From positions 180,236,071-180,300,070 of the forward strand of contig OZ020611.1 of assembly GCA_963971575.1 (NCBI GenBank): a DNA stretch of 64,000 nucleotides, read 5' to 3'. This document shows, one piece after another, positions 35,427-46,860 of the stretch. The notes beneath the pieces were generated by a model that saw nothing but the letters and a program-made list of their open reading frames with translations, was not told the origin of the DNA and did no database searches. The DNA comes from Liopterus haemorrhoidalis. Its lineage: Eukaryota > Arthropoda > Insecta > Coleoptera > Dytiscidae. Within the stretch, counting starts at the first letter, position 1. Every line of letters starts with the position of its first letter. The translations under genes were made by a program, and so were the position numbers.

Positions 35427-36671
35427 GACGGGGGGGGGGGGGGGTATGGTCAGAAAATCGTTCTTTTTAATCGATTGTATTGTGACTCAGGAGTGTCCAT
35501 ACAAAATTTCAGGTCGATCCGAGCAAAATTAACGAAGTTATCGGCTTAACAATACAAATAACTCAAATTCATATTTTCGCGCAAATCGCGTGTTATAGCG
35601 TTCCTTTCAGAACGCTGCTTTATTAGCCGCGCGCAGCTCTCATATACGTAATAGTAGAGTCTTCCCACTCTATCCACACCTGTCTGTGCTATATTTGTGT
35701 TGGAGGTTTCACTCAAAATAATAATGAGAGCTTGAACCAACTACTTTGGAAAATAAGTCCAAAAATACTGAGTGGAACCTCCACAATTGTTGAAATTGCA
35801 GCTGATGTAGCAGCTAGTTATTTCAATTAAGGCAATTTCGCATATCTAACGTTTATGGAAGAGATGGGCATAAGCGTAGGGACGAGCTCTCATGAATGGG
35901 CACGCGAAGAGGATAAATTTCGGATTAGCAGAGCTAATCAAAAAGCTGCAGAGGCTACTAAAGAAGCTCGGGTTTTAAGAAGACAACAGCAAAAAGATGC
36001 ATTGGACATCCTTGCCGATGGCCCTACACTTTACGGACCCGAAATTGATGACTCCATGTGAGTATGAAGAAAAATTAACATGTTTAAAAAAAAAAAAATT
36101 TTTAAAACGCGTTTTTTGAGGAATTTTATTTTTCAAGTCGGTGAGACATGTAACTCGAAAACTACTCGACCGATCTTTTTGAAATTTTGGACACTATTTC
36201 TGTAGGCAATTTACTAGGTAACGCTGTCGAATAATTTTTTTTTCTTGCTTTTTTTTTATGGAATTTTTTACAACTGAATAAAGAAATTTCGAAAAAAAAA
36301 AATTCCGTTCTTTTCGTTTTTTTGACTTCAAACTTATACCAAAAATTAAATAATCTAGATATTTGAAAAAACTCGACAGCGTTACCTTAAGAAACTCATA
36401 AACTAACGAAATATTTTTGGTTTTTTTGTTTTAGATGATCCAGTTATTAGTTATGTGTCTCACCGCAAATCAACTCTTTGTCCTGAACGAAAATTTCAAA
36501 TGCATGTCACGAGCTTAATTTTCGATATTTTTCAATAAAAAATTTTTTGGATACTCTTCAAAGGTTGTTCTTTACTGTAGGTATTATCCCAATCAAGTTA
36601 CTATTAACAGTTTTCTAAAAAAAATCTTGAAAATGGGTATAAAATGTGCTGCTCTGACCATACCCCCCCCC
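35427..36671 (+). mobile_element. Kolobok-like DNA transposon, internally deleted
   Basis: The ends are inverted: a long G-run then GTATGGTCAGA at the left, and TCTGACCATACCCCCCC at the right. Both ends are flanked by TTAA (35423-35426 and 36672-36675). TTAA duplication plus G-rich ends fits the Kolobok superfamily (piggyBac shares TTAA but has different ends and protein). The G/C-runs have changed length. Only the last part of the transposase remains (35702-36061). Confidence 0.8.
35702..36061 (+). pseudogene. C-terminal remnant of Kolobok-like transposase (Mutator-like transposase domain family)
   Basis: One frame from 35702 reads GGFTQNNNESLNQLLWKISP, then STIVEIAADVAASYFN, a TAA stop at 35828, then LTFMEEMGISVGTSSHEWAR, a basic coiled segment with ATKEARVLRRQQQKDALDI, and the ending LYGPEIDDSM. 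From memory this matches the end of the insect transposon proteins annotated with a 'Mutator-like transposase domain', which usually finish ...YGPGIDDSM and carry this basic tail. The catalytic acidic residues would lie upstream in the deleted part. One in-frame stop shows it is dead. Confidence 0.75.
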
Positions 36672-36675
36672 TTAA

Positions 36676-37735
36676 TAATTTGACAGTTCTTGACGATAGT
36701 CGTTCGCCGGTTCCAGTATTATTAATCAATTATATAATTAGATAATTTAACTGCTCTCGACGACAGCGTTCCGCGGTGTCCCAAACACTACTATTTTTTG
36801 TAATCATCTCAGTAAATAGTCAACATTGAAATAAGAAAACAATCTTCTATTTATTTCGATAATACGTAATAATAAATTTCAATAATATGGGACGTATAGA
36901 CGTCCGAAAAAAACTAACAGGGAGACGTTGGACGTCTGGGCGGGTATATTTGAATACATGCTCTGGTTTTTTTTAAGTCGCAATGTCTAAGTTTTAGTAC
37001 TATTTTGTAATTTGATTTGGATTTAACTTTGGCGACCCACATACTGTAATTATACGTATGTGCCTGCTCAAAGTGAATGAGGTTCTTGGACATGACAAAA
37101 CCCTTTACTCTTAAACATAGACCAGTTAGTTAGTTAATATTTTTGGCACACAGCAACAATGGCTATTTGCGGTTAACATTGTCCGGATGACCAACGATAT
37201 TAAAAGTGATAATGAAAAAAACATGAAATTCAATGAGGAAATGGAAAAATATATTGATAACAGTAATGGTGCTGAGCATATTTAATCATGCAAACAATGT
37301 ATTTTATGTTGTTAGTTAATCTTGGAAAAATATAATTTGTTTTCGGAAGATTATTACATATTATATACGTGTTACAAATATGCGTTACGTCCAGTAACAC
37401 AATGAAGCTGTAAGAGATGTTTTGCCAAATTTATCAGAAATAGATTAAGAATCAGCCTCTCATCACAAAATTTCGTATCTTACATGATGAATTGTTTGAG
37501 AGAAATTTGGAAAAATATTCGTGGCGAGAAAATAATAGACACTTTGTCAAATAGAAGCAAAGAGTATGGTATTAATTTGAAATATACCAAATAATAAAAT
37601 AAAAATTATTTTCGAATATGGGCCTTTTACTAAAAAATCCCTCAGGCCGACCTGCCCTTGAGCAAAATTAGTAGAGACAAACACCACCTTGTGTTTTACC
37701 TATCACCTGTTTTACTTTTCTGTTTTACTTATTAT
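36676..37735. other. no recognisable gene
   Basis: No supportable coding sequence. About 50 bases near 37125-37175 (AGTTAGTTAGTTAATATTTT...) resemble 24327-24380, so they are part of an unnamed dispersed repeat. Confidence 0.4.
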
Positions 37736-37741
37736 AGAAAA

Positions 37742-38684
37742 ATGTGAAGTGTAAATTTTCACACATTTCAGGGTTTCGCAGGTATTTAGTAAGTGAATGA
37801 TGATTATTTGGGATGCCAAAACAAATGTTAAAATATTTTTTTATTAATTTTAATTTGGATGCCTAAGTAATACCATTATTTGGGTTTCTAAATATTTGCA
37901 GTATTTTTTTTTTATATAGCAAGGTTCATTAATATTTTGAAAATTGCGCCTATGGCTTCCATTGGTTGTTTAAGTCATAAACACCGTCCCTCTGATTTTG
38001 TATGCATTCAAACATAGAATTAAATTATAATTTTAACACTTCCCACTGGTAATTAAATTTACGCTTTTAAAAATTAAATGCAACATTGGCCAAAATATAA
38101 CTAGAATTTTGACAAAATAATTTAAACAAAATAAAAATTGACGGGAATCGAACAGTAGTTTGCAACTTACGAAGCGAGAACGTTACCACTGGACTACGGA
38201 CGTTCACTCGTTTACTGTGTTAAATATCGGATTAAATATTTTACATATTTTAGTTAAAAACACAAAAAATGCGTTATTTTCCGAAAACATAATGTGATCG
38301 AAAATTCCTGTTGTACTATTCCCGTTCACACCAATATACATTACTTAGAATTTTTTCAGATTTTTAGTTTAAACTATCTGGGCTACAGGGTGTGGGACAA
38401 AAAATTTTTTGTACAATTTTGGCTGAAATCGCGTTAAAATAATTTATTTTGTAAAAATAAAATTTTGATCGTTAATCCACGTAGCAAGGGCTTTCATTTG
38501 ATACCCTACACAGAATTGTAAAAAAAATATTTTTTTTTTCGGTGAGCATATATTTGTTTATATTTTTTGGTGGATACGTTTTTTAGATGTTTTAATAATT
38601 TTCCTATGTGCGGGTCAAAAAGTTGTATAAGCTTGTCAAATTTCAACTCTCTAGGTTTAGCCGTTTGGCTACAATTTTTACCGA

Positions 38685-38722
<38 letters not shown>

Positions 38723-38774
38723 GACAAAATGACGGTATAAGGGTTTTTTGGTCATACCTACAAAACCCTAAAAA
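37742..38774 (-). mobile_element. family A repeat, copy 4
   Basis: Bounded by ATGTGAAGTGTAAATTTTCA and ACCTACAAAACCCTAAAAA. (GACA)n tract at 38686-38722. tRNA-like cassette at 38139-38208. Closest in structure to copy 3, including the ~65 bp beside the cassette. Confidence 0.92.
38139..38208 (-). other. tRNA-like cassette in family A copy 4
   Basis: A box TAGTCCAGTGGTAACG and B box GTTCGATTCCCG, about 40 bases apart. The ends pair only partly. Homologous to the copy 3 cassette but with a different middle. Confidence 0.6.
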
Positions 38775-39449
38775 TTACTGAGACTTCCAAAAGATGTATC
38801 ACTCCAGATATATTATTATTAGATACTTTTAAACAAAAAATGTTATTTTAACATAGTTCTAATTCGAAAAGGTAACAGTTATGGTTCATCGATAGAAAAA
38901 TGCAAAACATTAAACATTTAATGAAATTGTGTATCTTGGTCACAATTTTTAGTTTAGTATATATACTAGTTGAAATAAATGAACACATGTTAAGGATTAA
39001 GCGTTAGAAACAATTGCTAAGTTAGTGTTATAACCTGTTGGGTATTTATTAGACTTATTTTCAATTGCTCTGTTGCGGTTAAACAACAATAATTATTTTA
39101 GATTATTTTCCTCATGCATTATGTACCAATGATATTTCATTAAATTTCAACAAATGAGAACTGCTTTAAACTAAATAAATGTACCCCAGCTTTTGCTAAA
39201 ATTTAACAGCGATTATCTACGTCAAAGTTTTAAACGCTTATATTTATGTGTAAAATTTGACCCAAAAGTTGATTTTTTTAAAATAACTCTTCTATTTTTT
39301 AGAGTTATTTAATATCATATTAGTTTAATATCATACTAGGACTTTTCCTTATACATTATAACTAATTATTTTCTGATGATTTTTTATGAGCCGATTTCTT
39401 ATTTTACAGCACTAGCCTAACCTGACCCGATTTTGGGATTTTTTAGTAA

Positions 39450-40501
39450 TCTTTATATATAAAAGAGAATATTTGTGGCTATGTCCGGAAATTCTAACCC
39501 ACTTTCAGATATGCTACCGAGTTGAAATTTTGCATACATGTAGAAAATGATTTCATCATAACTAGAAAAATCGAAAATCTCAAAAAAGTCCCACCAGAAA
39601 CGAGAAATTAATTATTTTGTTTAATTATATTGGACCATTGGAATATCTATTAAACCGTCAGTGAGAACACGGGAATTTCCCTTCAATAGTTGGTTGTACA
39701 ATTATATTGAGATCGGGAGTGTTCGGTCAAAATCGTAAATGGCTCAAATATTTAGGAGTGGGGACGCATTTAATCTCGGTAGTTCGTGCGGGCAACATCG
39801 CTCTGAGTACAGTCGGTAGAAAATCTAGCAATAGTAAATATGCCTTTTAAAAGTAAGTTAAATGGTCGCGCTATTACTAGCCAAAGTCGCGAAATAGTTT
39901 CTTATATTTTGAATTTTATGAGGCTGGGGAACCTATTATTCCTTTCAAATCAGTTTTTGCTTGAGTGACTGCTGCAACAGGCGTAACAAGAATATCAAAA
40001 AAAAAAAAAAAAACAAAATCAATCAAGGTGAACCCTCGAAATTTTTTTCACCTAGAAAAAGTGCACAAAAGGATCGTACGAAAAGAAATATAGACGATTT
40101 TGATAAAGGAGTTTTAAAGAAAACTATATTAGACTTGTATACAACAGCAAAAATAGTACCTACTCTGTCTACTATTTTACCAAAATTTTCAGATTTCACG
40201 GGATATGACGGAGATCGGGAGACACTCCGATCGGAGAATTAGTATAGGCATCTTTAAAACGGTTTGTGGCCTCCAGAAATATGACATTTCGCCATTGAAA
40301 ATGCTAAAGAATTATCTCACTTAAATTATTTGTGAACAAGCACATATTTATACAATGGTAGAGTAAAACAAAAAATATATAATTAGACCATACTAAAACT
40401 ATTCGCACCAAATCTAATTTAAATCCATTCCGACATGGGCCCGGTCAAAACCGGCTACGGCTGTATTTTTTCCGGTAGCGAAGCATCGGGTACACTGCTA
40501 G
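39450..40501 (+). mobile_element. complete non-autonomous Helitron carrying a gene fragment
   Basis: Begins A|TCTTTATATATAAAAG at 39450 and ends with the hairpin-forming CCGGTAGCGAAGCATCGGG, the spacer TACACTG and CTAG|T at 40501. The 5' TC, 3' CTAG, the hairpin shortly before it, and the A/T flanks all fit. The 1052-bp interior includes a transposon-protein-like fragment (39840-40239), consistent with the gene-capture habit of Helitrons. Confidence 0.88.
39840..40239 (+). pseudogene. captured N-terminal fragment of a DDE-type transposon-like protein
   Basis: Starts at an ATG (39840): MPFKSKLNGRAITSQSREIV, then SYILNFM. A TGA and one-base shift near 39964 follows, then VTAATGVTRIS, a lysine run from an A-tract, SKFFSPRKSAQKDRTKRNID, and DDFDKGVLKKTILDLYTTAK with VPTLSTILPKF, ending at 40239. 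The pattern (SREI...AATGVS...FSSPRK...DDFDK.VVRRTIHEFY...PTL) is that of the N-terminal region of an insect protein family whose C-terminal half is a DDE endonuclease. I name it from memory only. It stops just where the catalytic domain would begin. It lies wholly inside the Helitron. Confidence 0.65.
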
Positions 40502-40661
40502 TATCTTATTTTAATACGTAATATCTATTTCAAACGCGCAATAATGCAAGTTATTACGTTTGTTAGTTTCGTAGTTGCTTTTTCACCATATGCAACAAAA
40601 TGGAGAGTACAGGAGTAGGCATCAGAAAAGTTAAAAAAATCCGAGTAGTTCAGGAAACAAA

Positions 40662-40820
40662 CGCCGTTGCATTAGTTGCCATGGAAATGATAACAAAAAT
40701 TCATAGAGATGTGATAAATGCAAAAAATTAATTTGTTTAAAACATTCAACTGTAATAGAAGCAAAAACAATAACTTGCAATTACTGCCAAAAAGATGAAA
40801 ATGGGGAAAAATTCTTCTGA
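40662..40820 (+). pseudogene. piggyBac transposase C-terminal cysteine-rich domain fragment
   Basis: Reads RRCISCHGNDNKNS, a TAG stop, RCDKCKKLICLKHSTVIEAK and TITCNYCQKDENGEKFF with a stop at 40818-40820. The spaced CxxC, CxxC, CxxH and CxxC pattern with LICLKHS is that of the zinc-binding tail of piggyBac transposases, which contacts the element ends. Only this tail is left. It starts ~160 bp after the Helitron end, and a Harbinger-like MITE follows ~130 bp downstream. Confidence 0.65.
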
Positions 40821-40948
40821 TAATATATTATGTGTAATTATATTTTTGTTAGGTATTACATTTTTGAATTCTGTGTGAATTTTATGTTCACAATGTTATA
40901 AATAATGTTTTTATAATGGATTTCTATTACTCAAAATTTAATTATTTA

Positions 40949-41066
40949 GGCCCTATTCTGTGATTTTTAACATGGTGTTAAATTGTTAGGTATCTATGAA
41001 AACTTATACTGTACACATGTAAAATTAACATCTTAAGATCTTGTTAAACGTTACAGAATAGGCCCC
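40949..41066. mobile_element. PIF/Harbinger-like MITE
   Basis: 118 bp with inverted ends GGCCCTATTCTGT and ACAGAATAGGCCCC and a further matching TTTAACA motif inside each. TTA flanks on both sides fit the 3-bp target duplication of Harbinger elements. Confidence 0.7.
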
Positions 41067-41324
41067 TTAAGAGGACATACATTTTAAATTTCAAATATGG
41101 GTCTTACAGAAATTTTGAAAAGTGGATCACGTCTGATCTACTTTTGAGTACAACAAAACCAAATATTTTTAGCCGGGCTACGGTTAATTGACTTAAGACT
41201 AATTAAAACATGTTACAAATTTTATAGTTGTCATTTGTGTTTATAAATATTATGAATCAACGGTGCATTTATACGATTTTTCAAAAATATTTGTAATATC
41301 AAACTTAAACAAGCTGTCAAACTG

Positions 41325-41455
41325 AGTCCGTCTCCATGATAACGAAATAAGTTCCCCAATTTTCCAAATTTGGTGCAAATCGGAACAGTAGTTTTTTAGA
41401 TTTGTTGGGGCATGCAAACATACATTTCACTTTTACATATTAGTAAGTATAACGT
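41325..41455 (+). repeat. 3' tail of a DNA element or LINE (unassigned)
   Basis: TTTGGTGCAAATCGGAACAG followed by GTAGTTTTTTAGATTTG, GCATGCAAACATACA and ACATATTAGTAAGTAT has the wording of 3' ends seen in many insect repeats (pseudo-coding phrase, ACATACAT, then TATTAGTA). Boundaries are unknown. Confidence 0.4.
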
Positions 41456-42107
41456 ACACAGATATATAAAACTAAACATTTATAGTCAAAAAAGTTTTTA
41501 CAAAATTTATATTTATAAACTTTAACAGACAAATAAGAATAGAAATTTATAAATTTTATATTTGTTTACGTATTTTTCTACAATAAGATACACTCATTGT
41601 AGTTAATACATCAGTAATATTGAAAGAGAAACGTTTCATTGTTGTTAAACGATCCTCTAAACACTTTCAATCTCCATTTGTGACTTCAGAAAGCGAGTAA
41701 ATGTCTTACTTATCTCTCAGAGACGAGCTGATTACTTCTGAATCTTGTTGTGCGCATTCACGCGTCCACACTTTTTCACCGAGCGTCTCAAACCAACAAT
41801 TTATAACAAAGACTCATTATACAAGAAAAAAATCTCGATTTCGGTATAATATTCTTAACGCCCTCCTATTTCGCTTTATGCATTGACGTCAAGACCAAAG
41901 CATTGTTTCATACCATTGTTTATGTTTTTGTCAGTGATAAATATTCCAGTGTCAACTAGAGTATTATAGCTCATTTTAATTCGGCTATTTCTTACGACTA
42001 ACAGCGGAGAATGAGACACGGGGAAAGTAGGATCCGGGTTCTTATAAAGCCGGCGCTACACTATGCATCAAATGCCATTCTACGTTGCAACCCCTCTGTC
42101 GAAGTAA

Positions 42108-42235
42108 ATGGCGCAATCTAGTGACAAACGGTATACAGCAGTACGAAAGAAAACGTATAGAGCGTGCCACACAATACGCAATAAACGCAAATCTAGGCTC
42201 CAGACGATTTTGCCTGTAATTAGTAGTTGAATAAA
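42108..42235 (+). repeat. non-coding block shared with LINE 3' flank at 19140-19260
   Basis: AATGGCGCAATCTAGTGACA and the following ~110 bases (to TGCCTGTAATTAGTAG) match the complement of 19140-19260, with AGCAATAAACGCAAAT in common. The two copies diverge at 42230, where a hammerhead-like motif begins in this copy. Confidence 0.7.
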
Positions 42236-42275
42236 ACTACTGAAGATGGCTTCGTAGCCGTAATGTACGTCTAGT
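42236..42275 (+). ncRNA. hammerhead ribozyme relic (Penelope/retrozyme type), likely inactive
   Basis: The order is ACTA (stem I), CTGAAGA, stem II GGCT/AGCC with loop TCGT, GTAA where GAAA is expected, a very short stem III in TGTACG, the cleavage triplet GTC at 42269-42271, then TAGT pairing with ACTA. This is the layout of the minimal type I hammerheads of Penelope-like elements. The change GAAA to GTAA hits a core base, so the ribozyme should be dead. Confidence 0.45.
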
Positions 42276-42358
42276 GACAATGAAATATTTTGTGAAGTAA
42301 AGAATCTCTTTAAGTTTACCTTAGTATTCTGTATTTTTGTATTTAATATTAATTTTTG

Positions 42359-42830
42359 TTATAAATTGTCAGTGTTATATGATAGTTTATTTTTTGTGGT
42401 ACTGTATTTTATTTCTGTGACACATACATCGTGTTGAGCAACCTTTTTCCGCATTGTTTGTCGCTTGGCTAGGGTTTTCAGAGACATCGTGGGATTTTCT
42501 AGGTTTGGTTCCTCTATAGTCATTACTTGTTGGCCTAGGATATTACTCATCTACACCCCAGCTAGGGCTACCATTCGCTTGTGTTTGTCTCCTAGAGCAG
42601 CCCCTAGGAGCAGAAGAGTTTATATTCTTTTCCCTTTCCTCTAGGTCGTCCGTGTCTTCCCCAGGTGCTCAACTCGGTGCATCTCTGTTTTTATTCTATA
42701 TTCCAGCCTTCTGCTGGTCGTCCTTCGTAGTAGCCGCTGCGAAGACCATTTTTGTGACTATCTGGCCACCCTACCTTACTTAGGCTAGCAGCGGGCGCCA
42801 CAGTTAGCTTGTGCTTTGTCGTGGTTGGTG
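42359..42830 (-). other. possible LTR-element leader, weak
   Basis: On the minus strand TGGCGCCCGCTGCTAGCC (near 42790-42808) resembles a tRNA primer-binding site, and an ATG-started 63-codon frame (MSNILGQQVMTIEEPNLENP...) begins at 42550. No long terminal repeat, gag motif or polymerase is seen, and the block is only notable for its higher GC content. Confidence 0.2.
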
Positions 42831-42839
42831 ACATTGGAC

Positions 42840-43866
42840 AAAATGAGTCCATGTACTGTTTATGTTATACATAAGGCTTCCGGACAATAGAAGGCTATTG
42901 TTAAGTTTTTGAAGAGTCAAAAGTTGTACGCAGATATCCATCGGCGCGATTTTAACAGGGGGCCAGCGTCCCAACTCCTTCAAGGATATACTGTATTTAG
43001 ATAGTCAGTGTTGCAATTTCATATTTAAGAGCAGCAAGTTAGAACACATTGCAAGCGGAGCTTTAACTAAAGATATACAAGTTGTGATAAGGTTCGCTAA
43101 ATGGTGAATTATGGATCGCTCGACAAAATCTACTTAGCATTTATGTATGTTTTGTTATGATTTATTTGCTGTGCTCTGCTCCACTCGGCTACGATACTTG
43201 TAAGTTCGCTATGCATATGTATACTTGCAGATCCTGTTTTCCGAGACATTTGCTAAATTCATCCTACACAACAATTTCTTAAATATGCTTCGCTGCGTGA
43301 TTTTAGCTTTATTTATTTTATAAGGAAGGTCAGGGAAATATTGCTGGTTCTCTCTAGAAACGCATAAAAATCGAATAAAAGAATTTTTTTCTTTGAATTC
43401 ATATATTCCTTCAACTTAGTCACATAATATAGGTATGATTCAAATTCAGTATACTAAAAATAAATTAATAAAGTTTCGTTTTTTAATGAAGCCTGTTCAA
43501 TGACAAATGAACAAATCAGCAATTAAACAAACTTGTAACAAGCAAGAAGCAGGTACGTCTACTTTTTTACTAAAGAGTTGTTTATCAAAAAAGTAAACAA
43601 TGGATAATAGAGCTTATTGTCACTTGAATTTATAGCTTTATTCCGGTCTTCTGTCTTCATTTGTTGAGATATCCTTTGGTCTGCTTTTATCTGTTCTCTT
43701 TTTCATCCTTCTGAACGAAATTATATTCCGGCATCTTTTCCTGTTGTGTGCAGAAAAACGCATGACGTATAGATTTTTTCACGCGTCACTACAAATATGT
43801 ACGACAATTAAAATTTATGAATTTCTGGTAAGGTTAGGAATTGATAAAATTGTTCAAAGTCATTTA
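42840..43866. other. no recognisable gene
   Basis: No supportable coding region or repeat. Confidence 0.45.
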
Positions 43867-46562
43867 TCTATATATATAAAATCGTAACTAAGCTACCTAC
43901 TCATAATCAACGCCCAGCCCAAACCACTGAAATCATGAAATTCGGCGAGTATATTCCCTCCATGACGTAAGCACCCACTAAGAACGGATTTTTCGAAACT
44001 CATCCTCTAAGTGGGTGAAAAGAGGGTTAAAAGGGGTAAAATGTGGCTTCACGGTTTCCTTAATATCTCTTACGTCCAATAAGATATCGACTTGGTTTTT
44101 GCTTACAAAGATTACTCATGTAAATATTAAAAAACTTATTTCAGGATTTTGTGCTAATCGACCCCTAAAGGGGTGAATCTACAATCAGGGTGAATTATAG
44201 AACCCTTCGCATCTTCTGTATTTATTGTGTTATAACATTCCTTTTTGGCATATAGGTGTCTTTTTAAAATATTTAGAAAGTGTTTTGACAGTTTTTTTAA
44301 ATTTCACCCCTAAAGGGCTAAATTGGTATTTTTTATTCAATAGAATTTCGTCTTGACAAAGAAACATAAAATTCGGGGAGTATATCCCTTTTATGACTTA
44401 AGAACCCCTAAGAAATCATTTTTCGAAATCTCAGGGGTGAAAAGGGGTGAAATGTGTTTACACGGATTTCTCAATTTTTTTTAGGTCAATAATATATCGC
44501 CTTGGTTTTTGCTTATAAAGATTATCCATTAAAATGTTAAAAAACCTATTTCAAGATTTTGTCCTAATCATCCCCTAAAAGGGTGAATCTACAATCAGGG
44601 ACAATTATAGAACCCTTCGCATCTTCTGTGTTTATTGTGTTATAACATTCCTTTTTGGCATATAGGTGTCTTTTTAAAATATTTAGAAAGTGTTTTGACA
44701 GTTTTTTTAAATTTCACCCCTAAAGGGCTAAATTGGTAATCTTTATTCAATAGAATTTCGTCTTGACAAAGAAACATAAAATTTGGGGAGTATATCCCTT
44801 TTATGACTTAAGAACCCCCTAAGAAATGATTTTTCGAAATTCGACCTCTCAGGGGTGACAAGGGGTGAAATGTGTTTACATGGATTCCTCAATTTCTTTT
44901 AGGTCAATAATATATCGCCTTGGTTTTTGCTTATAAAGATTATCCTTATAAATGTTAAAAAACCTATTTCAAGATTTTGTCCTAATCATCCCCTAAAAGG
45001 GTGAATGTACAATCAGGGACAATTATAGAACCCGCCGTATTTTCTGTGTTGGTTGAGTTATAAAATTCCTATTTGGCATATAGATGTCTTTTTAAAATAT
45101 CTCGAAACGGTTTTGACAGTTTTTCAAAATTTCACCCCTAAAGGGGTAATTGGGTATTTTTAATTTGATAGAACATCCCTTGGACATAGATACATAATAT
45201 TCGCAAAGTATATTCCCTCCATGAGGTAAGCACCCATTGACGAGATTTTTCGAAATTCAACCCCTAAGGAATGAAAAGGGGTGAAGTGTGATTGCAAGAA
45301 TTCCTCAATACCTCTTAGGACTAATAAGATTTCGTCTCGGATTTTGCTTAAAAAGATTACCCATATAAATGCCGAAAACTTATTTCAGGATTTTGTCTAA
45401 ATCAAACCCTATGGGGTGAATTAACCAACCCTTCGTATTTACGTGTTTATTGACTTATAACATTCCTTTTTGGCATATCGGTGTCTTTTTAAAATATGTC
45501 GAATTGGTTTTGACAGTTTTTTTAAATTTCACCCCTTAAAAACTAAATGGGTATTTTCAACTCGATAGAACGTCATCTAGACGAGATACATAAAATTCGT
45601 AAAGTATATTCCCTCTATGACAAGATTTTTCTTAATTCAACCCCTAAAGGGGTGAAATGTGATATCAAGGATTCCTTAATATCTCTTAGGACCAATAACA
45701 TATCGACTTGGCTTTTGCTTATAAAGATAACCTATACAAATGCCGAAAAATTAATTTCAGGATTCTTTCCTAATCAACCCCTAAAGGGGTAAATCTATAA
45801 TCGGGGTGAATTATATAACCCGTCGTATTTTCTGTGTTTATTGAGTTATAACATTCCTTTTTGGCATACCGGTGTCTTTTTCAAATATATCGAAATAGTT
45901 TTGACAGTTTTTTTAAATTTCACCTCTAAAGGGGTAAATGGGTATTTTTATTCGATAGAACTTCCCGTGGATATAGAGACATGAAATTCGGGAAGTATAT
46001 TCCTTCCGTTATGTAAGCACTCACAAAGTAGAGATTTTTCGAAATTCGAGCCCTAAAGGGGTGAAATGTGATTTGAAGGATTCCTCAATATACCTTAGGA
46101 CCAATGAGATATTGACTTGGTTTTTGATTACAAAGGTTACCCAAACAAATTTTTGAAACAGTAATTCAGGATTTTGCCCTATTCAAACCCTAAAGCGGTG
46201 AATCTACATTTGGAGTGAATTATAGAAACCTTTTTATTTCCTGAGTTACAACATTCCATTTTGCTACATAATTTTCTATTTAATATATTTAGAAAGCGTT
46301 TTGAAAGTTTTTTAAATTTCATCCCTAAAGGGGTAAATTGGTATTTTTTATTCGAAAGTACGTCCCTTGACATAGAGATATGAAATTCAGTAACATGTTT
46401 AGTAACGAACTGAAAATTTTACACTAATGAGCCTTTAACGGGGTGAATCTACACTTGAGGAGAGAGTAAGCAATGTGATCTATAGAGAACCATGACTTAT
46501 AATAATTGCACGATGATGGCAGACCGTCAATATACCGTAGCGAAGCACGGGTACTCAGCTAG
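43867..46562 (+). mobile_element. complete non-autonomous Helitron with internal tandem repeat
   Basis: Starts A|TCTATATATATAAAATCG at 43867 and ends ACCGTAGCGAAGCACGGGT, ACTCAG, CTAG|T at 46562, so both termini, hairpin and A/T insertion site agree with Helitrons. The 2.7-kb interior is about six and a half copies of a ~400-bp unit recognisable by GAGTATAT...CCCTTTTATGACTTAAG, TTTTTCGAAATTC, CTAAAGGGGTGAATCTAC and ACATTCCTTTTTGGCATA. The second and third units are almost identical, the outer ones more diverged. There is no Rep/helicase. Apparent reading frames inside come from the repeat. Confidence 0.93.
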
Positions 46563-46860
46563 TTATGGATAAAGTAATAAAGAAAGTGAAATATGAAAAA
46601 GATTATGGAATATGGAATGAATAACCTAAAATTCTCTGCTACGCAGAAGACAGAGGTCTATTTGCAAGTTCAGATAGAGGCGATTTTGAGATGTACGGGG
46701 CCTTATTAAAAGTATCATGGGCGGAGCCCTAACTCTGGCTCGGAAATTACACTTTAACCTATATTAGTATAGGTATTGGTTTTGTAAACGTGAATTTTTA
46801 CATTTATTAGTTTTCTTTACTATAGCTCTACTACTATTTATAGGAAACCGTATTGTGGTA

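Noticed and set aside
40949..41066. 3' end of the adjacent piggyBac element
   Set aside because: The element has its own matching inverted ends starting GGCCC and TTA flanks, which fit Harbinger better; piggyBac ends and TTAA on both sides are not seen.
45547..45792. 81-codon frame starting MGIFNSIERHLDE
   Set aside because: It lies wholly in the Helitron tandem repeat and is not conserved as a frame in the other units.
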